Shown here piece by piece: positions 56,637-64,000 of a DNA stretch of 64,000 bases (within the stretch, counting starts at the first letter, position 1; each line of letters starts with the position of its first letter). The notes below the pieces were generated by a model. It did no database searches, was not told where the DNA came from, and saw only the letters and a program-made list of their open reading frames with translations. Both the position numbers and the translations under genes were made by a program. This DNA is from an uncultured Lysobacteraceae bacterium (GTDB lineage Bacteria > Pseudomonadota > Gammaproteobacteria > Xanthomonadales > Xanthomonadaceae): positions 124,001 through 188,000 of the forward strand of contig CAKZGB010000006.1 in assembly GCA_936911875.1 (NCBI GenBank), written 5' to 3'.

Positions 56637-57476
56637 TTAGAGCGTCCAAGCGGGGTGCTTGACCGCCTTATAGAAATCTATGCACTCGGCATCGGGAGTG
56701 CGGCCCAGCCGCTCGCGTTTTGCATCAAGCCGCGCCACCAGTCCGGCATAAAACGCCTGCTCCCCTTCCCACGCTTCAGGCATTGTGGTGAGCTCCAAAT
56801 AGCGGCGATATACGAAACTAACGGCATCTGCGACCTGCACTAACGAGGAATGCTGTGAATTAATCGCAAATGCGGTATTGATTATGTGGTCAAAGCGTTG
56901 GGGCTGCTTCAGTTCACGCCACTGACTTTTGCCTTTGACCTTACTCGTCTGCTGGTACAAAGCGTCGAACCACGGTTCGGCATTATAAAGCCCGTCTGAC
57001 ACCTTGGGCATATGGGCTTTGTTATCGTCGAAGATGAGCACGGTCAGCCCTTTGTTGTTGGCCCTTCCTTGCATCTTCTTCTGGATAAGGCCACTGAGGA
57101 ACATGCCGCTGAGAGCCCAGTAGTTACGGGCGCATGGCATCGTATAAGCGCCGCTTATGCAGGCACTGTTAAAGCGTTCAAAGGACATGCCGAAGCCATA
57201 GATCGACGAGACCTCTGCAGCTAGTTCACACATGTCTGTCAGGAACTGTTTGCGATCGTCGGCAGAAATCGTGCTCCATCCACCACGACCATTGATAAAG
57301 GCCTTGGTCTTGAGCTCGTTCGTCGCGCCAGGGTGCTTGGCCAGAAAGTTGGTTAGTGCCTTATCGAAGTGGCTTGTGTACTTGCGCAGACGGTACGCGT
57401 CGATCAACAGGCCCGCCATGACGAACACGTCTCCTTCATCGGTGCTGCCGGATTCGTCGACATAGGCGAATTTCAT
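56637..57476 (-). CDS. DUF3800 protein in RM operon
   Basis: A 279-residue protein beginning MKFAYVDESGS, with IFDDNKAH in the middle and SLVQVADAVSFVYRR near the C-terminus. The DESG start and the Q-x-A-D helix are typical of DUF3800, which has an RNase H-like layout of acidic residues and is found near defence and mobile genes. The ATG at 57476 overlaps the hsdS stop by 4 bp (ATGA). Function unknown; a nuclease role is possible. Confidence 0.82.
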   Translation of the reverse strand: MKFAYVDESGSTDEGDVFVMAGLLIDAYRLRKYTSHFDKALTNFLAKHPGATNELKTKAFINGRGGWSTISADDRKQFLTDMCELAAEVSSIYGFGMSFERFNSACISGAYTMPCARNYWALSGMFLSGLIQKKMQGRANNKGLTVLIFDDNKAHMPKVSDGLYNAEPWFDALYQQTSKVKGKSQWRELKQPQRFDHIINTAFAINSQHSSLVQVADAVSFVYRRYLELTTMPEAWEGEQAFYAGLVARLDAKRERLGRTPDAECIDFYKAVKHPAWTL

Positions 57477-58753
57477 GCACTGGCTTCGTCGTGGATTCGT
57501 ACGCGCCACTTCCCGGTGACCAGCTTCTGCATCAGGCCGCGCTTCTGGGTCTTCAGCGTCACAACGGTCTGTTCGAGCAAGTCGATCTCCCGGCGGAGCG
57601 TGTTGAGATATTGGGCGATGGCAGATTGGGTGGCGAGGTCCGGCAAAGTGATCCGAATCTTGAATAACTCTTCAGGGTGCAACCGTTTCGATCCTGAGCC
57701 AGCGGCTAGTGATTCGAGCGATTTGTAGAATCTTTTGCGAGACAGTAAGTAGTACAGCCATTTAGGATCTACACCCAATCCGATATCAAAAGCGGGTAAG
57801 TCCTGGGTCGAGCAGTAGCCATCCAGTTCAGGCGGAATCAATCCAATGGCGCCACGGAAGATATTCTGCTTTCCATATATCAATTGCCCCGATCGCCGGC
57901 GAAAGTACACGGTTGCGCCGTCGCTTTCCGTGCCTCGAATCGGCCGAGCTTCAACTCCCTGTAGATGTAAACGAACGGTCAATCGCTTCGCGGTGTCCTG
58001 AGCGGTATCGGGATCACGGCTTTCAGATAGGATGTCGCCAAGGACGGACAGTCTACCGCTGCGATTACCAGTTAAGACTTCCTCGGAAGAGAAGCCGACT
58101 TGGCCGCGCGGGTGCTGGCCATGGCCGATCAGGCGTGAAAGTTCATAGCTGTAATGCCGCTCCTTTGCCGCGATCAGTTGCTCTGTCTTTTGCATGGCAG
58201 TATCCCAGGTGCCCCATAGCTGCGCGAGCATTCGCTGCTCATGTATTGGAGGTAAGGGAAGCTTGAATCTACCGAGTTCGCTAGTGTTGATGTGGGCCAA
58301 TGACGAGCCAACATGCAGGCCGCGCAGTCGAGCTTGGCCTATCTGGGAGTTCAGATACTGCGAGGCGAAATGCGGATCGACGATCTCAGATTTAAACCGG
58401 CAAATGATTGCAGCATGACAGTTGGAACCTGCGGCCTCTTTTGGTACGACTGCGGCAGTCCCTATGTGTCCTGACTGCACTACGAGTACGTCCCCCTCGC
58501 GAAGCTGGCTCTTCCTATTCTTTGCATGAAAGTCATGTGTGACCCAGGTAGTTTTCGTTAGGTCCACTTTATTTGGCCTTACGTTGAAGCCCTGCAAATA
58601 ACGGATTCCTGTCTCACTGTTCTCGGTCTGATGCGGCAACGAAGTGCCCACGAACCCGTTGGTTAAAAGGTCCGTGATTTCATCAATATATGGTTGCCTC
58701 CATTCTGCCGGGCAAGGTCCCACAAGGAGAGGGGTTAGGCGTTCAGCACTCAT
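57473..58753 (-). CDS. hsdS: Type I specificity subunit, full size
   Basis: A 426-residue HsdS with two target-recognition domains. The first (about 10-175) ends with LPPIHEQRMLAQLWGTWD and a helix; the second (about 215-380) ends with LPDLATQSAIAQYLNTLRREIDLLEQTV, a second helical spacer. Each domain reads half of the bipartite recognition site; the sequence recognised cannot be predicted by eye. It overlaps rhuM and the DUF3800 gene by 4 bp each. Confidence 0.92.
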   Translation of the reverse strand: MSAERLTPLLVGPCPAEWRQPYIDEITDLLTNGFVGTSLPHQTENSETGIRYLQGFNVRPNKVDLTKTTWVTHDFHAKNRKSQLREGDVLVVQSGHIGTAAVVPKEAAGSNCHAAIICRFKSEIVDPHFASQYLNSQIGQARLRGLHVGSSLAHINTSELGRFKLPLPPIHEQRMLAQLWGTWDTAMQKTEQLIAAKERHYSYELSRLIGHGQHPRGQVGFSSEEVLTGNRSGRLSVLGDILSESRDPDTAQDTAKRLTVRLHLQGVEARPIRGTESDGATVYFRRRSGQLIYGKQNIFRGAIGLIPPELDGYCSTQDLPAFDIGLGVDPKWLYYLLSRKRFYKSLESLAAGSGSKRLHPEELFKIRITLPDLATQSAIAQYLNTLRREIDLLEQTVVTLKTQKRGLMQKLVTGKWRVRIHDEASA

Positions 58754-59772
58754 TTCTTACTTCTCGTTCCCATTTCTTCTAAGGCTTTCTCAAGCTGCTC
58801 CAACTCGACGATGTCCTCGGCATCAGCCGCCAACTGTGCTGCTTCTCGTCGGGCCGCATCGAAGCTGTCATAGCGTTCTTGCGCCAGTTTTTCGACTAGA
58901 TCCGCGCGCAGTTTGCCGCCGTGTGTAAGCACCTCGCGGTCGTTAAACTGCAGGAAGGCGTCGAGCTTGTCTTCCCAATCGCGCATGGTCAGGGTGCGGC
59001 GGCGCTGGGCCTGGTCCTCGGCGTAATCGAGGTACATGACGACGATGCGGTCCAGAGACTCGATCTCGTCCTGGCTCAAGTAGTTCTTGGCGATGGTAAC
59101 GTCCTGTTTTCGCACCCGACCGCCGGCCCAGGTTGTCAGACCCATGTTGGGCTGGGTGGGGTCGGCGCGGCCGGCGATAAGTTCGGGCGCGGTGTGTCCG
59201 GTGACTGCCCACAGCATTTTGTTTTGCACCTTCTTGAAGAACAGCTGGGCGGACTCGGACTTGCTGTCGTAGTCCACAGCGGTGGCGTAGATGTCACGAA
59301 TCTTCTGATAGAAACGCTTTTCCGATGCGCGGATGTCGCGGATGCGCGCTAGCAGCTCGTCGAAGTAGTCCCAGCCGCCTGGTTCCTTGAGGCGAGCGTC
59401 GTCGAGCACGAAGCCCTTAACTAGATACTCGCGCAGGTGGATGGTGGCCCACTGGCGGAACTGAGTGCCGCGCGGGGAACGGACCCTGTACCCGACGGCC
59501 AGGATCATGTCGAGGTTGAAGAGCAGGGTACTCCGTCGCACCTGTCGTTTACCCTCTGCTTGAACTGTCAAGGATTCCTTGACAGTTGCAGTCTCGCTCA
59601 GTTCACCCTCGGCCAGGATGTTGTTGATATGCAAGCTGATATTCTGCTTAGAGGTATCGAACAGCGTGGCCATCTCCAGTTGGGTGAGCCATACAGTGCC
59701 TTCCTCAGCGCGCAACTGAATGGCGGCGCTGCCGTCCTCGGCGGTGTAGAGGATCAGTTCGCCTCCGCTCAT
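58750..59772 (-). CDS. rhuM: RhuM-family protein
   Basis: A 340-residue protein of the RhuM family first named in Salmonella pathogenicity islands: VWLTQLEMATLFDTSKQNISLHI at the N-terminus, then VGYRVRSPRGTQFRQWAT and LVKGFVLDDARLK. The first part looks like a DNA-binding helix-turn-helix, the C-terminus is coiled coil. It is often inserted in type I RM operons, between hsdM and hsdS as here. The role is unknown. Confidence 0.88.
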   Translation of the reverse strand: MSGGELILYTAEDGSAAIQLRAEEGTVWLTQLEMATLFDTSKQNISLHINNILAEGELSETATVKESLTVQAEGKRQVRRSTLLFNLDMILAVGYRVRSPRGTQFRQWATIHLREYLVKGFVLDDARLKEPGGWDYFDELLARIRDIRASEKRFYQKIRDIYATAVDYDSKSESAQLFFKKVQNKMLWAVTGHTAPELIAGRADPTQPNMGLTTWAGGRVRKQDVTIAKNYLSQDEIESLDRIVVMYLDYAEDQAQRRRTLTMRDWEDKLDAFLQFNDREVLTHGGKLRADLVEKLAQERYDSFDAARREAAQLAADAEDIVELEQLEKALEEMGTRSKK

Positions 59773-61325
59773 ACACCCAGCTCCTTAAGGTACTGCTTCA
59801 TTCGAGATCGAACCTCGACCAATTCCTTTTCAAGTTGCTCGATCTCCTGCTCGACAGCGGCGACATCGATTTCCTCCTCTTCCTCGAAAGTGTCCACGTA
59901 GCGCGGGATGTTGAGGTTGAAGTTGTTGTCGGCAATTTCTTGCTGGCTGGCTACATGAGCGTACTTGTCCACCGGCTGGCGGGTAAGGAAAGTAGCGAGC
60001 ACCCTGGCCATATGCTCATCGAGCAGGGCATTCTGGTTCTTGCCGCTCTGGAAATCGCGGCTAGCGTCGATGAATAGTACGTCCTGGCAGGCTTCACGTG
60101 CGCCGCCTTTTTCTCGGGCGCGGTCGAGCACCAGGATGGCGACCGGGATCGAGGTAGTGGGAAATAGGTTGCCCGGCAGGCCGATAACAGCGTCGAGCAG
60201 GTTCTCCTCGATCAGGGCGCGACGGATACGGCCTTCGGCACCACCTCGGAACAACACGCCATGGGGCACCACCACCGCCACGCGGCCTTCCTGCGGCAAT
60301 GCGGTCTCGATCATGTGAGTAATAAATGCGTAGTCACCCTTGGACTTAGGTGGCATTCCGCGCCAGAAGCGGTTGTAGCGGTCGGCCTGTACTTCCGTAC
60401 CACCCCATTTGTCGAGGCTGAAGGGCGGGTTGGCCACCACCACATTGAATCGCATCAATCGATCAGCCTCTACCAGGGCCGGGCTGTTGATGGTGTCGCC
60501 CCATTCAATTCGGGCGGAATCTTTGCCGTGCAGGAACATGTTCATGCGCGCTAGCGCCCAAGTACTGCCGTTGACCTCCTGACCGAACAGGGCGAAATCG
60601 CGACTGCCTTGCGCCTCGACCAGCGCAGCGGCCTCGACCAGCAGGCCGCCAGCACCGCAAGTAGGGTCACAGATGCGGTCGCCGGGTTTTGGGGCGGCCA
60701 GTTGCGCCAGCAGCTTGGACACCTGCTTGGGCGTGTAGAACTCGCCTGCCTTCTTGCCGGCGTCAGAGGCGAAGCGTTCGATCAGGTAGATGTAGGTGTC
60801 GCCGATCACGTCCTCTGATACGCGTGAGGGTCGCAGATCTAGTTTGGAGAAGTCGCCGAGCAGGTTTTCCAGGCGCCGGTTGCGGTCCTTGGTTTTGCCT
60901 AAATTGGCCTCGCTGTTGAAGTCGATATTGCGGAACACGCCTTCGAGCTTGGCCTTGTTAGCCTCCTCGATATGGTCAAGCACGATATTGATCAACTCGC
61001 CGAGATTGGTCGCCTTGCGCCGCTCAAACAACGCATGAAAATCGGCGAGGAACCGATCGGTGACTTGGCCGGTTTCGTCCTTGAATTCGACATAGGGCAG
61101 GATGAAGCGCTCGCGCTCCAGCTTGCGGCGGATGCGTTCGTCGTTATCGCCGTATTCCTTCTTATATTCGGCGTAATGGTCGGCCCACTGGTCACTGATG
61201 TATTTCAGGAACAACATCACCAGGATGTAGTCCTTGTACTGCGCCGGGTCGACGACGCCGCGAAATGTGTCGCAGGCGGCCCAGGCAGTGTTGTTGACGT
61301 CTTGTTGGGTGAGTTGAGCGGTCAT
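59769..61325 (-). CDS. hsdM: Type I modification methyltransferase M subunit
   Basis: An N6-adenine methyltransferase of 518 residues: helical N-terminal domain (DQWADHYAEYKKEYGD), motif I ICDPTCGAGGLLVEAA, motif IV VVANPPFSLDKWGG, and a C-terminal coiled coil that contacts HsdS. It overlaps the half-size hsdS and rhuM by 4 bp each. Confidence 0.95.
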   Translation of the reverse strand: MTAQLTQQDVNNTAWAACDTFRGVVDPAQYKDYILVMLFLKYISDQWADHYAEYKKEYGDNDERIRRKLERERFILPYVEFKDETGQVTDRFLADFHALFERRKATNLGELINIVLDHIEEANKAKLEGVFRNIDFNSEANLGKTKDRNRRLENLLGDFSKLDLRPSRVSEDVIGDTYIYLIERFASDAGKKAGEFYTPKQVSKLLAQLAAPKPGDRICDPTCGAGGLLVEAAALVEAQGSRDFALFGQEVNGSTWALARMNMFLHGKDSARIEWGDTINSPALVEADRLMRFNVVVANPPFSLDKWGGTEVQADRYNRFWRGMPPKSKGDYAFITHMIETALPQEGRVAVVVPHGVLFRGGAEGRIRRALIEENLLDAVIGLPGNLFPTTSIPVAILVLDRAREKGGAREACQDVLFIDASRDFQSGKNQNALLDEHMARVLATFLTRQPVDKYAHVASQQEIADNNFNLNIPRYVDTFEEEEEIDVAAVEQEIEQLEKELVEVRSRMKQYLKELGV

Positions 61326-61903
61326 GGTGTGGCCCTGTTTTGTAGTGGGTGGGCAAGCTTCATTAGCATATGGTTAGTCAGCCGTTGGCGCAGGGTGGCG
61401 ATTTGTGCCAGCAGTATTTGTTCTCGTTCGGCTGCGGCGGCGACCAGCGCGATGTACTGCTGAGTTCGAAGTGCAGGCATTGGTACATCCAGCGATTTCA
61501 GGGTCTCCGCACTAATCATCTGCACCGAAGTGCCTTCGGCCAGCGCTGCCAGTTGGACCTGGGTTTCCGGCGCGTTGATGTACCAGCACAAGTAGGCGGG
61601 CAGTACGTTGCGGGGGCGGATTAGCAGCATCGGAGCCGAAAGCACGGCCGGCTCAATGTCTTCCAGAATCTGCGCCGCGCCATTGCTGCGGCCGCGCGAG
61701 CGGAACAGTAGGTCGCCCGCACGCAACAGATGGTGCGACTTTACCTTGGGCAGGGTTACTCTTATAGCGTGCTCGGCATGTAGCAGGTTGGTGTCGTCGA
61801 TATCTTTCATTTGGATAACGGCGAAATTGCCTTGAGGATCATGCTCGAGACGTGACCGGAATGGGTAGCCCATTTGTACTTCAGCTAGTTCGCCGAGTTT
61901 CAT
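61322..61903 (-). CDS. hsdS: Half-size type I specificity-like subunit
   Basis: A 193-residue protein with a single target-recognition-like domain (MKLGELAEVQMGYPF; LLRAGDLLFRSRG) and one helical spacer (AAAAEREQILLAQIATLRQRLTNHML). It is half the length of normal HsdS, yet the frame is intact and is the first cistron, translated just before hsdM. It may dimerise, pair with the full-size HsdS, or contribute alternative specificity. Truncation by deletion is the alternative, but the tidy 4-bp overlap argues against recent decay. Confidence 0.82.
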   Translation of the reverse strand: MKLGELAEVQMGYPFRSRLEHDPQGNFAVIQMKDIDDTNLLHAEHAIRVTLPKVKSHHLLRAGDLLFRSRGRSNGAAQILEDIEPAVLSAPMLLIRPRNVLPAYLCWYINAPETQVQLAALAEGTSVQMISAETLKSLDVPMPALRTQQYIALVAAAAEREQILLAQIATLRQRLTNHMLMKLAHPLQNRATP

Positions 61904-61911
61904 TTATGCAA

Positions 61912-61990
61912 AAACGCCGTTACGACAATATTGTTGAATCTAATCGTAAGCAGGGAGATTCGGTTTGTCAATACGCCGAAACGGCGTTAC
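61912..61990 (-). promoter_or_regulatory. Promoter of the RM operon flanked by near-identical direct repeats
   Basis: On the minus strand a strong promoter is visible: ttgaca (61966-61971), 17 bp, tacgat (61943-61948). It lies between two 12-mers, gtaacgccgttt (61979-61990) and gtaacggcgttt (61912-61923), which differ at one base. The upstream copy overlaps a palindrome acgccg-ttt-cggcgt-like core. The layout suggests operators for a repressor of the restriction operon. Confidence 0.6.
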
Positions 61991-62076
61991 TACAGAATGT
62001 CTCGATAGGCCGCGCGCGATGTGTGCGCCTCTATGTCAGTCCGGCAAGGGAACCCGTGCCGCACAAGGATCTCGAA

Positions 62077-62110
62077 AAAGAAAAAGGCCCGGAATTGATC
62101 CGAGCCTTTT
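62077..62110 (-). terminator. ssrA terminator
   Basis: Stem aaaaggc-cgga / tccg-gccttttt with a 5-nt loop. On the minus strand it is followed by a T-rich run, 6 bp beyond the tmRNA 3' end. Confidence 0.85.
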
Positions 62111-62115
62111 AGGGT

Positions 62116-62468
62116 TGGTGGAGGTGGGCGGAATCGAACCGCCGTCCGAAAGTGCTCCATCCCCGGCACTACATGCTTATCTCACTGTTAGATCTCGCCC
62201 CGCAGAAGCACAATGAGCGAAGCGCACTGCGGGACCACCCTGTTAAAGGTTAACTACAGACCGACAGGTGGCAGACAGTAGCGATTCCGTGATAATAACC
62301 TTACGCAGCGAGCACGGACACAAGCTGTTTCAGGGCAAAGCCTTAAGCGGCTAAAGCGTAGTTGTCGTCGTTGGCAACTAAAGTTTGCAACTGGATTAAC
62401 GTGGACAGTTACCCCCACGGCATGCGCCAAGTGATTTTGCTACCCCCGTCGAAGCCAGGTGCACCCCC
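62116..62468 (-). ncRNA. ssrA: Transfer-messenger RNA (tmRNA)
   Basis: A 353-nt one-piece tmRNA. The 5' end gggggtgcacctggcttcga and the 3' end with the T-arm ggttcgattcc and encoded CCA form the tRNA-like acceptor. The resume/tag frame encodes ANDDNYALAA followed by TAA (plus-strand coordinates about 62346-62375). It rescues stalled ribosomes with SmpB. The 3' end is a common island insertion site; the type I RM locus lies beyond it. Confidence 0.96.
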
Positions 62469-62521
62469 GTATTCCGATGAGGCAGGAAAGGAAACGACGC
62501 CTTTCACCGCTTGTCCCCGAC

Positions 62522-62527
62522 AGTATA
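62522..62527 (-). promoter_or_regulatory. Likely -10 element of ssrA
   Basis: On the minus strand tatact lies about 54 bp before the mature 5' end, consistent with a precursor trimmed by RNase P. A clear -35 was not seen. Confidence 0.4.
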
Positions 62528-62594
62528 GCGCAGATGGCACCCGCAGCGCCCGCCGTCTACGCGGCGTTGCCGTGCATTTAGCTACACTTACACC

Positions 62595-64000
62595 ATGAAT
62601 TCCGTACAGAACAACGCCTCGGCCAACGCCCAACTGGCCCGCCTGCAGCCGCTGCTGCTCACGACCCGTGTGGTCATTTCCCTAGCCATTGCGGCGGTCA
62701 TCGTGCTGGCCTGGGTGCTGTTTACGCAATACGAGCACTTTACGATAGACGGACTGCAGACCATTCGCATGTCGATCATCATTGCGGGCTTGCTAGGACT
62801 GGGCGCGCTGACGCTCAGTTCCCGCTGGGCCACGCGCCGCGATCAGATCATTGCCGATGCCCGCTATGCGTCCATCCGCGAAGAAAAGCAGGCCAATCTG
62901 CGCTTTCAGACTGCGCTGGAATACAGCATGGTGCCCAAGGTGCTGGTCGATCGCGATGACTTCATCACGGTGGCCAACCTTGCGTTTGCGACGCTGGTGT
63001 CGCGAACGCCTTCGGAACTGATCGGTTCGCGCATCGATCAGCTCATGACCACACTGCCCGATGAGCCCGCCGGCGCTCCTCCGGTCACCACCCTGCGCGA
63101 AGAAGTCAAAGTGGATTACTGCACCATCACGCGCCCGTCCGATCAGAGTGCGCGGATCCTGCGCCGAATGACCGTGATGATTCCGCGCTCGCTCAACGAG
63201 AGCTATTCCAAGATTGTCCAGTTCGACGACCTGACCGGCACCATCGAGGATCAGCGCATGCTGGCCAACGACAAACGCATTCTCGAGGAACGCGTTGAAC
63301 AGCGCACCCGTGCGCTGCAGATCCTCAATTCCGAGCTCGAAGGTTTTGCCTACAGCGTCTCGCACGACTTGCGCGGCCCCTTGCGCGCGATCGATGGCTT
63401 TGGCCAAGTATTGCGTCATTCAGCGGCGGATAAACTCGATCCGACCGAGTTGCAGTATCTCGACCGCATCATTTCCGCCACGCAAAAAATGGGCGAACTG
63501 ATCGATTCGCTACTGCGCATGTCCCGTCTCTCAACCGCGCAACTGGACATGGCCGATCTCGATCTCACGCAACTGGTGAACGATGTCCTGCTCGATGTGC
63601 GCACCGAACATCCAGGGCATCCGGCCGACGTCAAAGTGGACGAGGGCATGCGGGTTCGCGGCGATCGTGTGCTGCTGCGCAATGCCTTCGCCAATCTGAT
63701 CGGCAACAGCTTTAAGTTCTCGCGCAATACCGAGCATCCGCAGATTGAGATCCGCATGGTCAATCGCAATCGCTACTGGAACGAGGTCACGGTCCGCGAT
63801 AACGGCGCCGGCTTTGAGCAACAGTATGCGGAGAAACTGTTCCGTCCGTTCCAGCGTCTGCATCGCAGCGACGAATTCGAAGGCCATGGCATCGGCTTGG
63901 CGTCTGTCAAACGCGTGGTCGATCGCCACGGCGGCACGCTATCCGCCACCGGCGAGCCGGGGCAGGGCGCAACGATCAGCATGACGCTGCCGGTTGCCAG
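62595..64000 (+). CDS. Sensor histidine kinase (partial, runs off window)
   Basis: An open frame from the ATG at 62595 to the window end (at least 468 residues). It has two N-terminal membrane helices (about residues 25-48 and 60-80), a PAS-like domain (about 95-210) and a coiled coil with EERVEQRTRALQILNSE. The HisKA box FAYSVSHDLRGPLRAI follows, with the phosphorylated H257, and then an HATPase domain (NAFANLIGNSFKFS; DNGAGFEQQYAEKLF; GHGIGLASVKRVV). The RTRALQxLNSELEGFxYSVSHDLR order is typical of phytochrome-like and bacteriophytochrome-related kinases. The signal is unknown; the stop and any cognate regulator lie beyond the window. Confidence 0.88.
   Translation, partial: MNSVQNNASANAQLARLQPLLLTTRVVISLAIAAVIVLAWVLFTQYEHFTIDGLQTIRMSIIIAGLLGLGALTLSSRWATRRDQIIADARYASIREEKQANLRFQTALEYSMVPKVLVDRDDFITVANLAFATLVSRTPSELIGSRIDQLMTTLPDEPAGAPPVTTLREEVKVDYCTITRPSDQSARILRRMTVMIPRSLNESYSKIVQFDDLTGTIEDQRMLANDKRILEERVEQRTRALQILNSELEGFAYSVSHDLRGPLRAIDGFGQVLRHSAADKLDPTELQYLDRIISATQKMGELIDSLLRMSRLSTAQLDMADLDLTQLVNDVLLDVRTEHPGHPADVKVDEGMRVRGDRVLLRNAFANLIGNSFKFSRNTEHPQIEIRMVNRNRYWNEVTVRDNGAGFEQQYAEKLFRPFQRLHRSDEFEGHGIGLASVKRVVDRHGGTLSATGEPGQGATISMTLPVA

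Overview
The window is a chromosomal segment of a gammaproteobacterium, most like the Xanthomonadales/Lysobacterales. The hints are a methionine synthase split into two polypeptides next to an ArsR-methyltransferase regulator, a bacterial kynurenine-to-3-hydroxyanthranilate pathway, a very large NAD-dependent glutamate dehydrogenase, a PEP synthase/PpsR pair and a proteobacterial tmRNA. The taxonomy is inferred from gene content alone.

Layout. (1) 1-15.7 kb is an accessory island. It begins with a short segment resembling the 3' end of guaA (a known island integration site) and a truncated P4-type integrase. An antitoxin remnant and a small HTH protein follow, then a tightly coupled plus-strand operon: MmeI-like DNA methyltransferase without a recognisable nuclease domain, a protein with a HEPN-type RNxxxH motif, an SF2 helicase, a GIY-YIG (T5orf172-type) nuclease, a small unknown protein, and two large unknown proteins, one with a restriction-endonuclease-like N-terminus. 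A hipBA toxin-antitoxin pair with an operator-like inverted repeat closes the island. (2) 15.7-52.5 kb is core chromosome: tadA, orn, mscS, ppsA/ppsR, tRNA-Glu and tRNA-Ala, fumarylacetoacetase, split metH with its regulator, acyl-CoA dehydrogenase, NAD-GDH, nadK, 5'-nucleotidase, a minus-strand operon asnS-X-X-can-haaO-kynU-kmo-sbcB, rpsF-rpsR-rplI, dnaB, alr, an OmpA-family lipoprotein, an EamA/RhtA exporter, catalase and mntP. (3) 52.7-61.9 kb is a second defence locus, a minus-strand type I restriction-modification operon whose genes mostly overlap by 4 bp: half-size hsdS, hsdM, rhuM, hsdS, DUF3800, hsdR and a YgjP-like metallopeptidase. It lies directly downstream of the 3' end of ssrA (tmRNA, 62.1-62.5 kb), another classic insertion site. 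(4) A sensor histidine kinase starts at 62,595 and runs off the window.

The best candidate for an undescribed system is the 2.25-13.6 kb operon. It separates modification, helicase and nuclease functions onto different polypeptides and adds a potential HEPN RNase and an alpha-helical protein/nuclease-like pair. All functional statements rest on reading motifs in the sequence; no database searches were run.
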